DNA from: Buxus sempervirens
Taxonomy: Eukaryota > Streptophyta > Magnoliopsida > Buxales > Buxaceae
DNA: 64,000 bases
Assembly: GCA_947561395.2 (NCBI GenBank)
Contig: OX387186.1
Location: 5,114,835-5,178,834 of the forward strand
Reading direction: 5' to 3'
The translations under genes were made by a program, and so were the position numbers. Positions 47,203 through 58,379 of the stretch are shown here, piece by piece. Numbering within the stretch: position 1 is the first letter of the stretch; the number at the start of each line of letters is the position of its first letter. Under the pieces are notes generated by a model. It saw only the letters and a program-made list of their open reading frames with translations. It had not been told where the DNA came from and did no database searches.

Positions 47203-47323
47203 TTAGATGCTATCACATGTAGCATCAAACGGCAGCTGCTCATTAAATCTAAAACATCATTTTACATTGAAACAAGTGAAATGAGCACCTGTCGTTGGAT
47301 GCTGCTACATGTAGCAACATCCA
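47203..47323. mobile_element. ~120-bp inverted-repeat MITE
   Basis: The left arm CGTTAGATGCTATCACATGT...CAGCTGCTCATT pairs with the right arm, whose reverse complement is GATGTTGCTACATGTAGCAG...CAGGTGCTCATT. Each arm also contains its own small palindrome (GATGCTATCACATGTAGCATC and GCTACATGTAGC). Non-coding. Confidence 0.6.
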
Positions 47324-49167
47324 ATCACGCTACATTGTCTGTTGCGTGAACCCGGCAGCATTTGTGAAGAAAAAAGTGAAGGTGGTAGGTGTACCAGATC
47401 CCTCTTGGGTTACATTCTTCTGTCTTAGCAAAATTGGCATTCTTAGGGTTAGGGTTAGGGTATTCCCTTAGCTAACTTGAAGCCAATTAAAATTTATTAA
47501 AAGCAGCCGAAATTCCAAATCTAAACTATTTTTAACGCAAGAAGGCCTTTTGGGAAGGGTGCCAAACTCTATGCATGAGTTCCCCAAAAAGCCCATACTG
47601 TACATTGTTAAGGTTTATAGGTGCATTTTTTAGAATCCACGTCCATGTGTCTAATGATGTCTCCACGGTGTCAAAATGCCAATGACGTGTTTTCAAATCT
47701 CAATTCTGAGTAAGAGAGACACGTCAAACGTTGGCCTAAACCGCCGACTCAACAGTCGTTCCCACGCCGTTATTGAACAAAAGAAAGGTTGGGTAGATAA
47801 GGCGTGATAGATAGGCAATGGCAAAAATGAGAAATAAGAGATAATCAAGTGATATTCACATATACCAAGCCAAAGAGCTACTTTAATGATTGCAGAATGT
47901 GTAGAAAACAAAGAAACACAAAGGTAGATAGAGAATTCCTGATAGACTTGGAGAAAGCTTAGGGAAAGAGAAGAGAAGTTGTGAACTTGTGATCCAAGCA
48001 ATCAAGGAATCAGGGATCCAGTCTTGTTCCAAGTAGCCAAAGATCTACCCCTAATAGAAAAAGGGTCCTTATAAATATATTTATAGAAGGAATGAGGATT
48101 CTAGGATTGTGACACTTATCACAATCAGAGACTTTAAGAATGTTTACATGTCTATCATGAATATGGTCTCATAATCGTCTAGGTTCAAGATAAGAATAAA
48201 ACAAGAGATAATGATCATAAAAGATAGAATTCTCTGATTGGTACACTGGGTATTTCACTTGATGTCTGCAACATTCTAAATCAACATGCCAAAACTTGTC
48301 ACTATGTGCCGACGATTCCGACGCCCTTGTCCGCTACAACTTAAGGACTGCCAAAAAGCCCCTTAAGTGGGCTTTCGCCCGAGACGAAGATCTCCATTCC
48401 AATATATGTCAGATAAGTTTCACATTTAATTTAAATAAATCATGCCACATTTCATTATTATTTATGTCGGATTACAAATAACCTATGATAAGCTATCTTT
48501 GTCGGGTGACAAATGACCTATGACGGGTTGCCTTTGTCAAGTAACAAATAATCCATGACAGGTAATCAGGGGCGGCTCAAAGGGGTAGGCAAGTTAGGCC
48601 ACCGCCTAAGGCCCCCTAAGTAGGAAGGCCCATTTTTTCAAATATTTTTTTCTTAAGTGGGTAAGAAGGACCATTTTTTTAAATATTTTGTTCTTAAGTG
48701 TCCATTTTTTAAATATGTTTTGTTTTCTTAAAGAGTAAACCGTTAATGCCCAATAGGATATTTCGTTTCCATTTTTAACGTTTTATTGTTTTTTAGAAAG
48801 TTTTCAAACGTGAAGGCCCCCAACTATGAGGGCCTCACACGTGGTTACCCCTTCTATTAATGTTAAGAGTTAAGATAGGTTTAGTAACTTTTGAACAACT
48901 CTTGGAAACCCTCTCTCTCTCTTGTTTTTTAAAAGGGAAAAAGGGGCTTAGGGTTTATATGTTTTATGAAAAACAAAACACTCTTCTTCTCACACCCATG
49001 TTCTCTTCTTTTTTGTTTTTAAAATCAAAGAGTGACATTGCTAATCTTCCCTTCTTATTCGCTTCTGAAATCAAAGAATGAGTGAGGGACATTGCTATTG
49101 AGTTTGCTTTTGAACTCGTATTCGAGTGCACGTTATCGACTTATCGGAAGAGGTCTCCAACCATTGA

Positions 49168-49260
49168 TGAGGCAAAGTACCAAGAGGGGGCACTAATCGC
49201 TTTAAGAACAAAAGATTGAAAGCCTTGTCTCAATTTCAAATTGATAAGTTCTTCTTCTTG
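49168..49260 (+). pseudogene. hAT transposase N-terminal remnant
   Basis: One frame reads GGTNRFKNKRLKALSQFQID followed by KFF. This matches the basic, Lys/Arg-rich start and the 'L..FQ..LDKFF' segment that opens plant TTF-type/ZMYM1-like hAT transposases. The frame closes soon after, and the zinc finger and catalytic core are absent. Confidence 0.45.
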
Positions 49261-49419
49261 CACATATTAGATTTCATTATTTGTTATTTTCAATTTCTTT
49301 TTTCTATCTATCGTAAGTGCGATTATTATTTCGTTTGATCTTGTTTTTCATTTGATTTCTATCACTAGTTAGAAAATATTTTATATTCTTCTATTTACTA
49401 TTTGTTTTTAATATTTGAA

Positions 49420-49950
49420 ATGACGGGTAGAAAATATGCAATATCTTCAATGCAGGATAGATTTGAACTATTTTCAAAGTATGATGATATATTTGGTTTT
49501 TTATTTGGTCTTGATAGATTAAGTTCTTTTGTTGATTGTGATTTAGAAAAAAAATGTCTTGATCTTGAAAATTTTCTTAAGCATGACATGCATTCTGATA
49601 TTGATGGTTTGCATTTGTTTTCGGAATTAAAGGTTTTAAAAGAAGTTGCAAAAACAGAAATTAATACTCCAATTGAAATACTTAGTCTAATAAAAGAACT
49701 TGATTGTTTTCCCAATTGTTTTATTGCATATAGAATATTACTTACTATACCTGTTACAGTTGCATCAGCAGAAAGAAGTTTTTCAAAATTAAAGATTATA
49801 AAAAATTATTTACGAACAACTATGTGTCAAGATAGATTAAACGGTTTAGCAATTTTATCTATTGAAAATGATTTATTGGCTAAACTTGAATACAAAAGTG
49901 TAATTAGTAAGTTTGCATTTAAAAAGGCAAGAAATAAATTTATGGTTTAA
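49420..49950 (+). pseudogene. hAT transposase C-terminal fragment (dimerisation domain)
   Basis: An uninterrupted frame of 176 codons to TAA. It contains the hAT family dimerisation motif: IPVTVASAERSFSKLKIIKN, then LRTTM-QDRLNGLAILSIEN and a basic FAFKKARNKF tail. This corresponds to the last quarter of a ZMYM1-like plant hAT transposase of roughly 700-800 residues. The DDE catalytic region lies in the deleted middle, so it cannot catalyse transposition. The open frame and perfect terminal repeats point to a fairly recent copy. Confidence 0.88.
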
Positions 49951-50196
49951 TACTAATTTTTTTAATTAAAAGGCCTCATTTTTATGACCTTGCCTAAGGC
50001 CCCTAAAAAGTTTGAGCCGCCCCTGCAGGTAATTATAAGTGACATGTCAAGCATGTATAAAAAAAATGGTCATCTACAAGGTTTCATTACTATAGGGTTT
50101 CAACAGTCATAACCTTGCCTCTTTGTTCAAAACCCAGGCAGCTATAAGACCGTTCCCTCTCTCCACGTGCAGTGTTGCACATCCAACCCCGCTAGT

Positions 50197-52158
50197 CATT
50201 TTAAAGATAACTAATTGATTCTTGCAACTAGTATACTTAAAATTTGAAATCTAACTTACAAATATAATATAATGATAATGTGGAATTCTAACTATGGAGA
50301 CAAGTTCCGATTGGTTTGAACATAACCGACAGAGGATCCTAACTTGAGAGGAGAGGATCGAGAACCTAACAAAATAACCTTAGAATCAAGATTCGTCTTA
50401 GTAGTTCTGGTGCCATTTCACCCGGGACCATTTGTGTTCTCTCCAAAACCTAAAAAATTAAATTTTGATTTTTTAAGATTCAATAGATTAGTAGCCTCCC
50501 ACCCCCTGGACCAACCACCCCACATTTGTCCCTCTCTCATCCAAGGGAGGCCTACGAGTACAACTCTTCAATTTGTCTCTTACCTCTTCATTGAATTTTT
50601 TTTTTCCTTTTTCAAATTGCTTTTGCATGGCATGCCAAGCTTGCCAACTACGTAGCGTGTAAGAGAAATCAACAGTTCACAGTCCTTTTAGCATAGGGCA
50701 GTGTGCCGCTTATGCCGTTCAAGAACAAGGACATTTCTTAATCCTTCTCAAAAACCTGTAGGTTCTCTTCAACATCAGACTAAGAGGCTCAACAAAAGCC
50801 TGGCTTATTGATCTCCATTTTCCACTAGGTTGTATCTCCTAGAATCAGTTTACAGTAGATCAGTTTAAGAAAAGATTGTATGTCCTAATATTGGTACATG
50901 AACTGTCAGCTGATACCTGTTACTATCTCTGTTTGATTCTGTCAAGAAATTCAGCCCTTTTGTTGTTGACAACTTGACTACAAACCTGTTTAAGGGGGTA
51001 CCCTAATATGTACAGATTCCGTAAGTTACAACCTTAGTTACCTCATCCGTGTAAAATTCTCTATGCAGATCAACTCCACTCTGAATTCGCAGAATAAGAA
51101 TTGTAAGAATACTATTTAAAAAGTTGGAAATGTGCTATCAAATCATATAATGCCACATATCACTAATATTTAAAACAAAATTTTAAAACTAATAATCCGT
51201 CAATTTACTAGTATTAACACTGCAGATTAATGGAATCTAAATCACGATTCGACTTTCTAGATCATGATTTGAATTAATTGTCCCTATTTTAAATCCAAAC
51301 TCTGAAGATTATTTGTATTTAATAACTTAGTAAGGATTATTAGATAATAGAAATTTAATTAAACTGAAATTATAGGAGAATTTGGAACATCTCTAGGAGA
51401 GCTTTTAGGAGAAAATAAATTATTCTATTGCTTCATCTCTTCTTCCCCAATCCTTATGTTTCCTTTAGCAATCAAATTGTAGTTCTCTTCTTCAATAATT
51501 GTTTTTCCTCTTTATGTGGGTGCTCTAAAGGTTGACCATAGGTGACTTTTGAAATTGACACTCTTGCTTTAGCTCTGCACTTTAGTAACTAATGTTACAA
51601 CCACGAATCCAATCATACACTTAATGACATGCATTTAGGTTTCTTTCTTTTTCTTCTTTTCTACTTCTAGCTAGCACACAATTTTAATCATTAATGAAAC
51701 ATCAATCACTTCCAGCATAGCTGGACCAATTTGTTAGTTCTAGATTTACTGGAATTTTGAAAGCAAGCTCATTTATTATTTTTCAACTTTTTTTACAATG
51801 AAAGTGATATTAAGGTTAGAACATTTTCCCATTTTTTTCCTCTTTACATGTTCAATATCCATCATTCCTTGAAAATGAGGTAGATAAGGTCAGAATTGAA
51901 TCCTGTATGCAGGAAAAGATAGTTGCTTACACCACATAATTACATGAATTGCTTAATGCATGCTTTCCTTCTTCTTCTTCTTTTTTCTTGTGCCACGCAG
52001 ACATGCTCTAATAGAAGATACTGAAATAAACAAGTGATGAACGTGTGAGATATTAATAAAGCCATAAATTAATTGTGTTGGCATGGTATCAGAACTGAAA
52101 AAACCAAAGACATTGACTTAGCCCAATCTTGAAAATCCAGTTAAATGACTCACCTCAT
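50197..52158. other. Intergenic downstream of the thioredoxin gene
   Basis: AT-rich, with no gene recognised. The part nearest 52158 is the thioredoxin 3' flank; a strong donor-like sequence right after the stop codon suggests a 3'-UTR intron reaching into this stretch. Confidence 0.45.
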
Positions 52159-55100
52159 CTACAAGAATTTCTCAATACTGGCAATCAGAGTGGTTTCAGG
52201 CACAGCCCCGATAACTGCATCTTTCTTGTCGCCATTCTTGAATATTGTTACAGTTGGGATGCTTCGGATCCCATATTGAGTTGCAATTGAAGGACTTTCA
52301 TCAGTATTCAGTTTAAAGCATTTCAGCTTTCCAGCATATTTCTTTGACAAAATGTCTATCACAGGATTGATCATACTGCAAGGCCCACACCATGGAGCCC
52401 AAAATTCAACCAGCACCGGGAGGTCAGCTTCAACAACAAGTGACTTCCATGTAACATCAGTCACAGCAGGCACTACATATTGATCATTAAGAGATAATTA
52501 ACTTCATGAAGAGGTCACTGTTTGAAATTGACAAAATATGCAACTAAACTTCACAAACCTCTACAACTAGCCAAGGATTTTCCAAGGTCATGTTTGTCTT
52601 TGATTTTTGGATCCTAGAAGTAAATCTAGACGATGATTTTCAAATCGAGGTTGCCAACTGATTTGGAACCAAAATGACTAACACGTATTTTAGTTTCACT
52701 ACTTAAAAACTATTTTCTAGGAATTACAATTTACAAGTATGCTCCTGCTTTTCAAAAACTAAAAATTAATGCAGTGCTCACTTCATAAAATCTAGTGCTA
52801 GTATTTTCAGTTACAAGTATGCTACACTTTAAGGGGAAAAGTTACAAAATTGCCACTGCATCTGGAGAAACATTAAGCTACAATCCAAAAAAAAATATGG
52901 GCATTTAAGTTGTTGTGGGGGGTGTGTGGGGGCTGGGTTTAGTGCTGGAGGGAAAGATGAGATGGAAACCTAACTGGATAATGATACCATGGGGTCATGA
53001 AGCTCAAGAAATTTTCTCAATGTCAAGGCTTAGAAGTATTAGCCAGAACATTTGGATGGGATAGGGTTGGAATTCCCAGAGCATGGTCTGGTCTCAGGTT
53101 AGAATTCTGAACCTGTGAAGCATACATATGTAATGAAAAAGGACAGGAAAAGATTTGATTTCTGTGGAATACGCTAGGAATCTATTCTATCCATTGATCT
53201 TATAAGCAAGTGTACATCGCATGTTGAGAAAGAAAAAGCTCCAAACCTGAATATTCATGTGTCAGTAAAAGGACACGGCAAGACGTTCAATCAATAGAGA
53301 TTGCCAATGGGCCCATAATCTATATTTCTATGGAACATAAGAATCAAAACAACACAGTTAGTTGTCAATGTGATTAAATCTATATTCATCAATTGTTGAA
53401 CAATTTGCCAAAAAAAAATATTCAAATACTCGATGTACTCATTGAGTTAGATACCACTGTTAACACCAACAAAGTAGACTACTATTTGTTGTAATACAAT
53501 AGCCTCAAGTCATAGACTATACCTTCCCGCTTGAGTCATTTAACAATTCAACCATTGGAAGCTATTCAAGAAGAATAACAAGAGGAACTACAAAATTTGT
53601 ATAAGGAACAATAAATTTTGTATGGCTTTGCTTAACATTTTAAAACTCAAAAATGAGTGTACCATGGAAGACTTTTCCTTTTTTTGGATGAATAGTTTAC
53701 TATGGGAGATTGATTTAGATGATTTAAAAAGCCAACTGATTTGTTAACATGTTTTAGCACCTAAATGCCTTTTTGGGCTAACTTACGGTCTGATCCATAT
53801 GCTGGCCCACACCCATTTGGATAATCCATGGGCATTCCACATTATCCATGAACCATTGTTACAGCCCTATAGTTAGTTTATAACTTGACCAAGGATTAGG
53901 TTATCTTGTTGATAAGATTAGATTTATCCAGTTGACAAGAGATTAATATTCTTTAATTGTGTTTTAAGTTAAGAAATCCAGTATATGTGGGAAATTTTTT
54001 CTATTTAAATTAATTACAAATAATTTTGAGTAGAGGTGAATATTGAATGAGAATTGTCCATTGTAAGGAAGACAAGGCGCTTTCAGGAATAAAGAAATTA
54101 AACAAGAACCATCTTGGTGATTTTTCTTTCAAGAAGAAAGAGGCTTTAAGGAGTTGGACATGGCTTAGGAAAGATGTCTGCTCCAAATAGAAGCATAAGG
54201 GAATGGGAAGATCTCAATAAGAATTTGAAGGATCATTGAGGTCAACAAAATGACTTGGTGTGGGAAAAAAGGAAAAAAAATATCAAGAGAATACAGTTAA
54301 AATATGGAGATAAGATTATAAGAATGCAAAATTTTCTATGAGATGACTAAAAGCTAGAACAGAATTAATCATACAAGAGGAATATGAGTGGACGAGGGGA
54401 CAAAATATAAGGGGGATGATGTACCAGTCTACATGAGTGGAATTACTTGTCCATTGCTTGTGCCTTTTCCTAGTCCTAGGACAAAATCTGGAACTTTTGC
54501 AGACTACTCTACAACTGGTTGCCTCAAAGGCACTGAAAGCATATTCATGATTACCAACAGTTACTGCAGCCAAATCACTATTATCAGATCTTGTCAAAGC
54601 CAGGTCCAGCCAATGATATTGTTTATTCTATTACATCACTAGCTCCTCCAATTATAATGATCCAATATTCTTATTCAATGCACTTGATTTCTAATTCTGC
54701 TTCACACAAGTATTTGTCCTATACTAACCCCAAAGGGTTGGCCTAGTGATCAATGCTTGGGGCCTGGAGGTATGCTCCCTCCAAGGTCGCAAGTTTGAAC
54801 GCTCTTAGTTTCAACTCCTTGGGGTCACCCCAGGGCCTTTGGCCTCATAATTACCCAATTAGTGTGGGACGGGGGACTGCACAAGCCTCGGGGATTAGTC
54901 AGTGTGCGCAAACTGGCCCAGGCGGATACCCCGAGTTCCAGAACAAAAAGGTATTTGTCCTATACTTACAGTTATTTTATATACACCTTGTTCTCTATCT
55001 TCATGTGAGACAAGAGCCTTTTAATATCAGAGATGGAGAGAAGAAATGCTTAAAAACCTGACTGCACATGAAACTATTAATGAGATCAATCCAGTTCAGC

Positions 55101-55849
55101 TTACATAATTCTTTTCAATTCTGCTTTCCTCCAATTTTTACCAGATAAACGTTGGCTTAATAGCCAAACCAATTCACAAATGAATCACTGAGATGTTTTT
55201 TCATCAGTTAACCAGTTCTACTGAATACTGATGCATGAGACATTTGATCCACTTATCAAAATAAATCCAACAAGAGTAAACATTTACCTTGCAATCAAGT
55301 AATCATGGCATCTTCCTTAACTGTAGTTAGTTAACTGTGATGCATAGCCTCTTTAACCAAGTTCTTCCGATTCCACTAAATGTTTAGCTGATACTCTCTA
55401 TGCAATAAATCAATTTTCCCCAGATTTCAATAAAACAAATTAAATCGATCAAGTTCCAAGTTCCAAGGCCAAAGATCTGAAGAAAATTTGCATATGATAG
55501 AAACGCTTGAAACGAAAAAAAAGAACAAATAAATAAAAAACCAAATGTATGAACAAATTTAACTATTGAGCGGGTAAAAGGTAGATCCCTAACCTTCAAG
55601 AGCCGTCTTCTGAGCCTCGCACACAATTCTCCCACCTCGACGAAATATTCTACTATCGTTTGAGCTAGATGAAGCTAGTGACCGCCTTGGATAGGGAACT
55701 TGGATACTTAAACCCCTGAATCCCGGCAAAGTACCCACTCTCCGGATGCTGGAGAGAGCAGAAACCGGCGACTCTATCGCACGTACGGGAATAGCATTTC
55801 GGAGCTCAGACGGATAAGGAACACTAACCGATTCGAGTGATGCGGCCAT
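52159..55849 (-). CDS. Thioredoxin m-type, chloroplastic
   Basis: Two exons on the minus strand, 55849-55594 and 52472-52159, join as G|TG (Val86) to give 189 residues. Residues 1 to about 80 form a Ser/Arg-rich, acid-poor chloroplast transit peptide ending near RIVCEAQ. The thioredoxin fold follows, with active site WAPWCGPC (C114, C117), cis-Pro P158 in RSIPTVTIF, and a C-terminus ending SIEKFL. The overall text fits plant Trx m, which accepts electrons from ferredoxin-thioredoxin reductase and light-activates Calvin-cycle and NADP-MDH-type targets. Position +1 after the second Cys is Ser, where m-types usually have Arg. The 3.1-kb intron holds an Au-like SINE. A Helitron begins 294 bp upstream of the ATG. 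Confidence 0.95.
52473..55593 (-). other. Thioredoxin intron (3.1 kb)
   Basis: Bounded by GAAG|GTTAGG and TATGTAG|TG on the minus strand. Apart from the SINE at 54726-54950 I see no gene or complete element in it. Confidence 0.8.
54726..54950 (+). mobile_element. Au-like SINE, full length
   Basis: 225 bp flanked by a perfect 16-bp target duplication GTATTTGTCCTATACT (54710-54725 and 54951-54966). The 5' tRNA-related part contains an A box (TTGGCCTAGTGATC) and a B box (GGTCGCAAGTTTGAAC). The body has GTGTGGGACGGGGGACTGCA and GGGATTAGTCAG, and the 3' end is ...CCAGAACAAAAAG. The long perfect duplication indicates a young insertion. Confidence 0.92.
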
Positions 55850-56808
55850 TGAAGTTGAATATCAAGAACAGACCAGAAATGTCAGGGGAAAGAAGAGATG
55901 AACAATTTTTATTTACAGGAACAAGAAGAGGCAGCGGAAAGTGATTGATCTCCTTCGTTGAGGTCGGTTTGAGTTCTTGTATGGACGAAGATCTGAGGCG
56001 ATGATCGTGAAACCCCTTTCCACTTTCCACCAACAATCAATGCGGAAATGATTACTCGATCCAATTCATCTTTAATGGATATTTTTTTTTGTGGGAATCT
56101 TTTATGGATCGATACTAAGTTGATCCTACACATCTATTATTATCTATATATTAAGCCAAAGGGGGTGGCGCTTGACGTGTCACCCCCTGTTGCCTCGGAG
56201 GTTCGGGACAGGCTCGCGTGGTTTGGCGTGCCCGAACCACCTTTCCCGAACCTCTCTTTTCGGCGGAGGGAAAAAAAAAAAGGGCTTCGTCCCGTAGGAG
56301 CTTCTGGCAAAAGGCTTCGAGAAGGCTCCTAAACCCTCCTCTGTCCGTTCTCTCTCTATCAGTTCATCAACCCTCCCCCTGTCTCCACCCCCTTCCTCTT
56401 CTTCTCTCGCTACCTCTCTCTCTCTCTTTGCTACAACACCCGACCCCTCATCACCTCTCTCCCCGTAACGCCAGCGACCCCCACCCCCTCTTCCGCCTCT
56501 GTCGCTCTCTTGCAACCCCACTGTCCCAAACCACACACTTCTCTCCGTTTTTCTCTTGGAACGTTTCTATCTTTAAGCTAAGCTGTGTTTCTTTTGCCTG
56601 CAATCCCTTTCCATTCATTTCCATGTATCTACTTTGGATGATCCCAAAACTGCTTCCACACCCCAAGTATTGCAAAAAATATAGGTCCCAATTTCAAGTA
56701 TTAGATTTGTTTTGACGATCTGACCATTGATTTTGCCCTTTTTCCATATTTTGTTTTGACACTCCGTCTCTCTCTGTTTCCGGCAGGTCTTGGGCTGCTT
56801 TATTTCGT

Positions 56809-57052
56809 CCTCTTATTCACTCTTTCTGTAAGTTCATTTCCATCTTTTCTGAATCGGAAGCTTATCATGGAGGTTAAATTCTTATGTTTCCGATTTCATC
56901 GGTTTGTTCGTTTCAATGAGTTATTTCTCTTTGTTTCCTCCTATTCACTCTTTTTGTAAGTTCAGTTCCATCTTTTCTGAATCGGAAGCTTATCATGGAT
57001 GTTAAATTATTACGTTTCTGATTTCATCCGTTTGTTCGTTTCATTGATGTTT
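56809..57052 (+). repeat. ~128-bp tandem duplication inside Helitron 1
   Basis: Two direct copies share TCTGAATCGGAAGCTTATCA, TTTGTTCGTTTCA and CTATTCACTCTTT(C/T)TGTAAG at an offset of about 128 bp. They lie in the presumed intron just before the first reticulon-like exon. Confidence 0.85.
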
Positions 57053-57097
57053 CTCATGTCATTCCTTTCGATCCTGAGAGGTTATTATCTTTGGCAG

Positions 57098-57508
57098 TTG
57101 CGGAATTGTTATTGTGGAAACGACGGAGTGCCAGGACTTTTCTTCTAATCGCTGCAACTGCCGTGTGGTTCCTTTTTGAGCAAGCAAGCCATTATCCTTC
57201 ATTGCAAACGTATTGCTTCTTCTGGTTGTCATTTTATTCTTCTAGGCAAAGTATGTGTCTCTGCTTAATAGGTATTCCTCCTGCACTTTTGGTAACAGGG
57301 GTTGCAGTTCCATTTTTTTTTTCGCATGCTTTGAAGTATCAGATACTTTATTCGATCATGGGTTTTTGAATGTGCTTAATATCGTGAATTAGGCCTCTTC
57401 CGCCTCTTCCCGATCTGGAAGTTCTGAAGATTTTGTTGAAAGGGTTGTCGAGGTGGTACGAATTTGGATCAATCACATCTTGGGAGTAGCAGGAGATACT
57501 CATGAAAG
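57098..57508 (+). pseudogene. Reticulon-like (RTNLB) gene fragment captured by the Helitron
   Basis: The first piece, after an intron-like TTTGGCAG, reads VAELLLWKRRSARTFLLIAA then TAVWFLFE, the start of the plant reticulon homology domain (VADVLLW...WFLFE type). The second piece (57393-57508, AG and GT borders) reads PLPPLPDLEV in one frame, then SEDFVERVVEVVRIWINHIL in another. This is the reticulon loop and second membrane region with a one-base frameshift between them. Reticulons are ER-membrane curvature proteins. The frameshift, a lost exon border and the missing remainder make this a dead fragment. Confidence 0.7.
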
Positions 57509-58379
57509 GTATGATATTTTAACATTATTTATCAAAAGGAAGCAGCCATGCCTTTAATAACTTGGCATGGGTGCTGTTACCAGCATCGGAAAGGTGTCAA
57601 TTAAGGTTCTTTGCAATTGTGATATGCCATAGGGATATATGACATACATTCTACAAGTATAAATATAGAAGATCAAAATTGGATTATACTTGGGTTCAAT
57701 TGCACCACTTCCTTATCTCATCACTGATCATCCATTTGGACAAATTGGGTCTGTTCAATTGCTAATTTGTATAAACAGCCCGTTGCCTACAAATGGGTTT
57801 TCTCTACAAATGCTGAAGTCTATATATGGTTTTGCATTGTATAATTTATCTTCTTATATTGTCTTATTTCATATGATATATCGTGTCACGCTTGATATTC
57901 ATGTCATACTTTATTGATATGGTAGTTCAATGCATGCCTTGATGGTTTATGCAGAGAATTATTTGGACTATAAGGTCATTTGATTCCCAGGAGACTAGAC
58001 CACTTACAAGAGAACCAAATTATAAAATATTTATCCATAAAAAAAAATAATAAAGACAACCAATATTCTGTTTATATGTTTTTCTTATTTATCTTGAGTT
58101 AGAGTTTCTAGACCTTGATTTTATATCGTAGTATTTTCGTTACCATTTCCACTAATCTCTTAAATATGTGTTGTTGGTTTTGTTCTTCCTCATCTACTTC
58201 TTGCAATCTGTCTTCTGCTTCCTTAAACCTTTGTTTCCCCACCGGAGGAATTCATTAGGATCAGCAGCTTTCTTTCTATAAGTTATTTTGCATCTCTCAC
58301 TCAAGTTTTTAAAGATCTTTATTTCGTCTACAGATATGTTATATATCTCTAATAATCTGTCCTCTTGACTACTCTGCAG

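Larger units (their letters stand above)
48567..50025 (+). mobile_element. hAT element, internally deleted
   Basis: The terminal inverted repeats CAGGGGCGGCTCAAA / TTTGAGCCGCCCCTG are perfect over 15 bp, with more subterminal similarity (CCTAAGGCCCC both sides). It is flanked by the perfect 8-bp target duplication CAGGTAAT at 48559-48566 and 50026-50033. It carries a short N-terminal and an intact C-terminal piece of a hAT transposase (next entries), the mark of an internal-deletion derivative of an autonomous ZMYM/TTF-type hAT. Confidence 0.92.
47520..50196 (+). mobile_element. Probable non-autonomous Helitron interrupted by a hAT element
   Basis: It starts TCTAAACTATTTTTAACGC after an A, and its first 80 bp align with the 5' end of the mini-Helitron at 28193 (AGGCCTTTTGGGAAGGGTGCC against AGGCCCCTTGGAAAGCATGCC). 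It ends with a stem-loop GTGCA-GTGT-TGCAC at about 50167-50180 followed by CTAGT at 50192-50196, closely like the other ends in this window. The base after CTAGT is C, not T, so the end is likely but not certain. Minus the 1.46-kb hAT insertion the element is about 1.2 kb. No RepHel protein is present. Confidence 0.5.

Noticed and set aside
47447..47461. Three TTAGGG-like units suggesting an interstitial telomere
   Set aside because: Only about three units, of TTAGGG rather than the plant TTTAGGG form; AGGGTT words are common in plant leaders and introns.
47690..48300. Possible solo LTR (TATA-like TATAAATATATTTATA and repeat-like text)
   Set aside because: No TG...CA termini or flanking duplication identified; left as internal Helitron or unclassified sequence.
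56180..56715. Long frames on both strands at the Helitron 1 5' end
   Set aside because: They come from CT/GA-rich, 5'-UTR-like sequence. Both strands are open because of composition.
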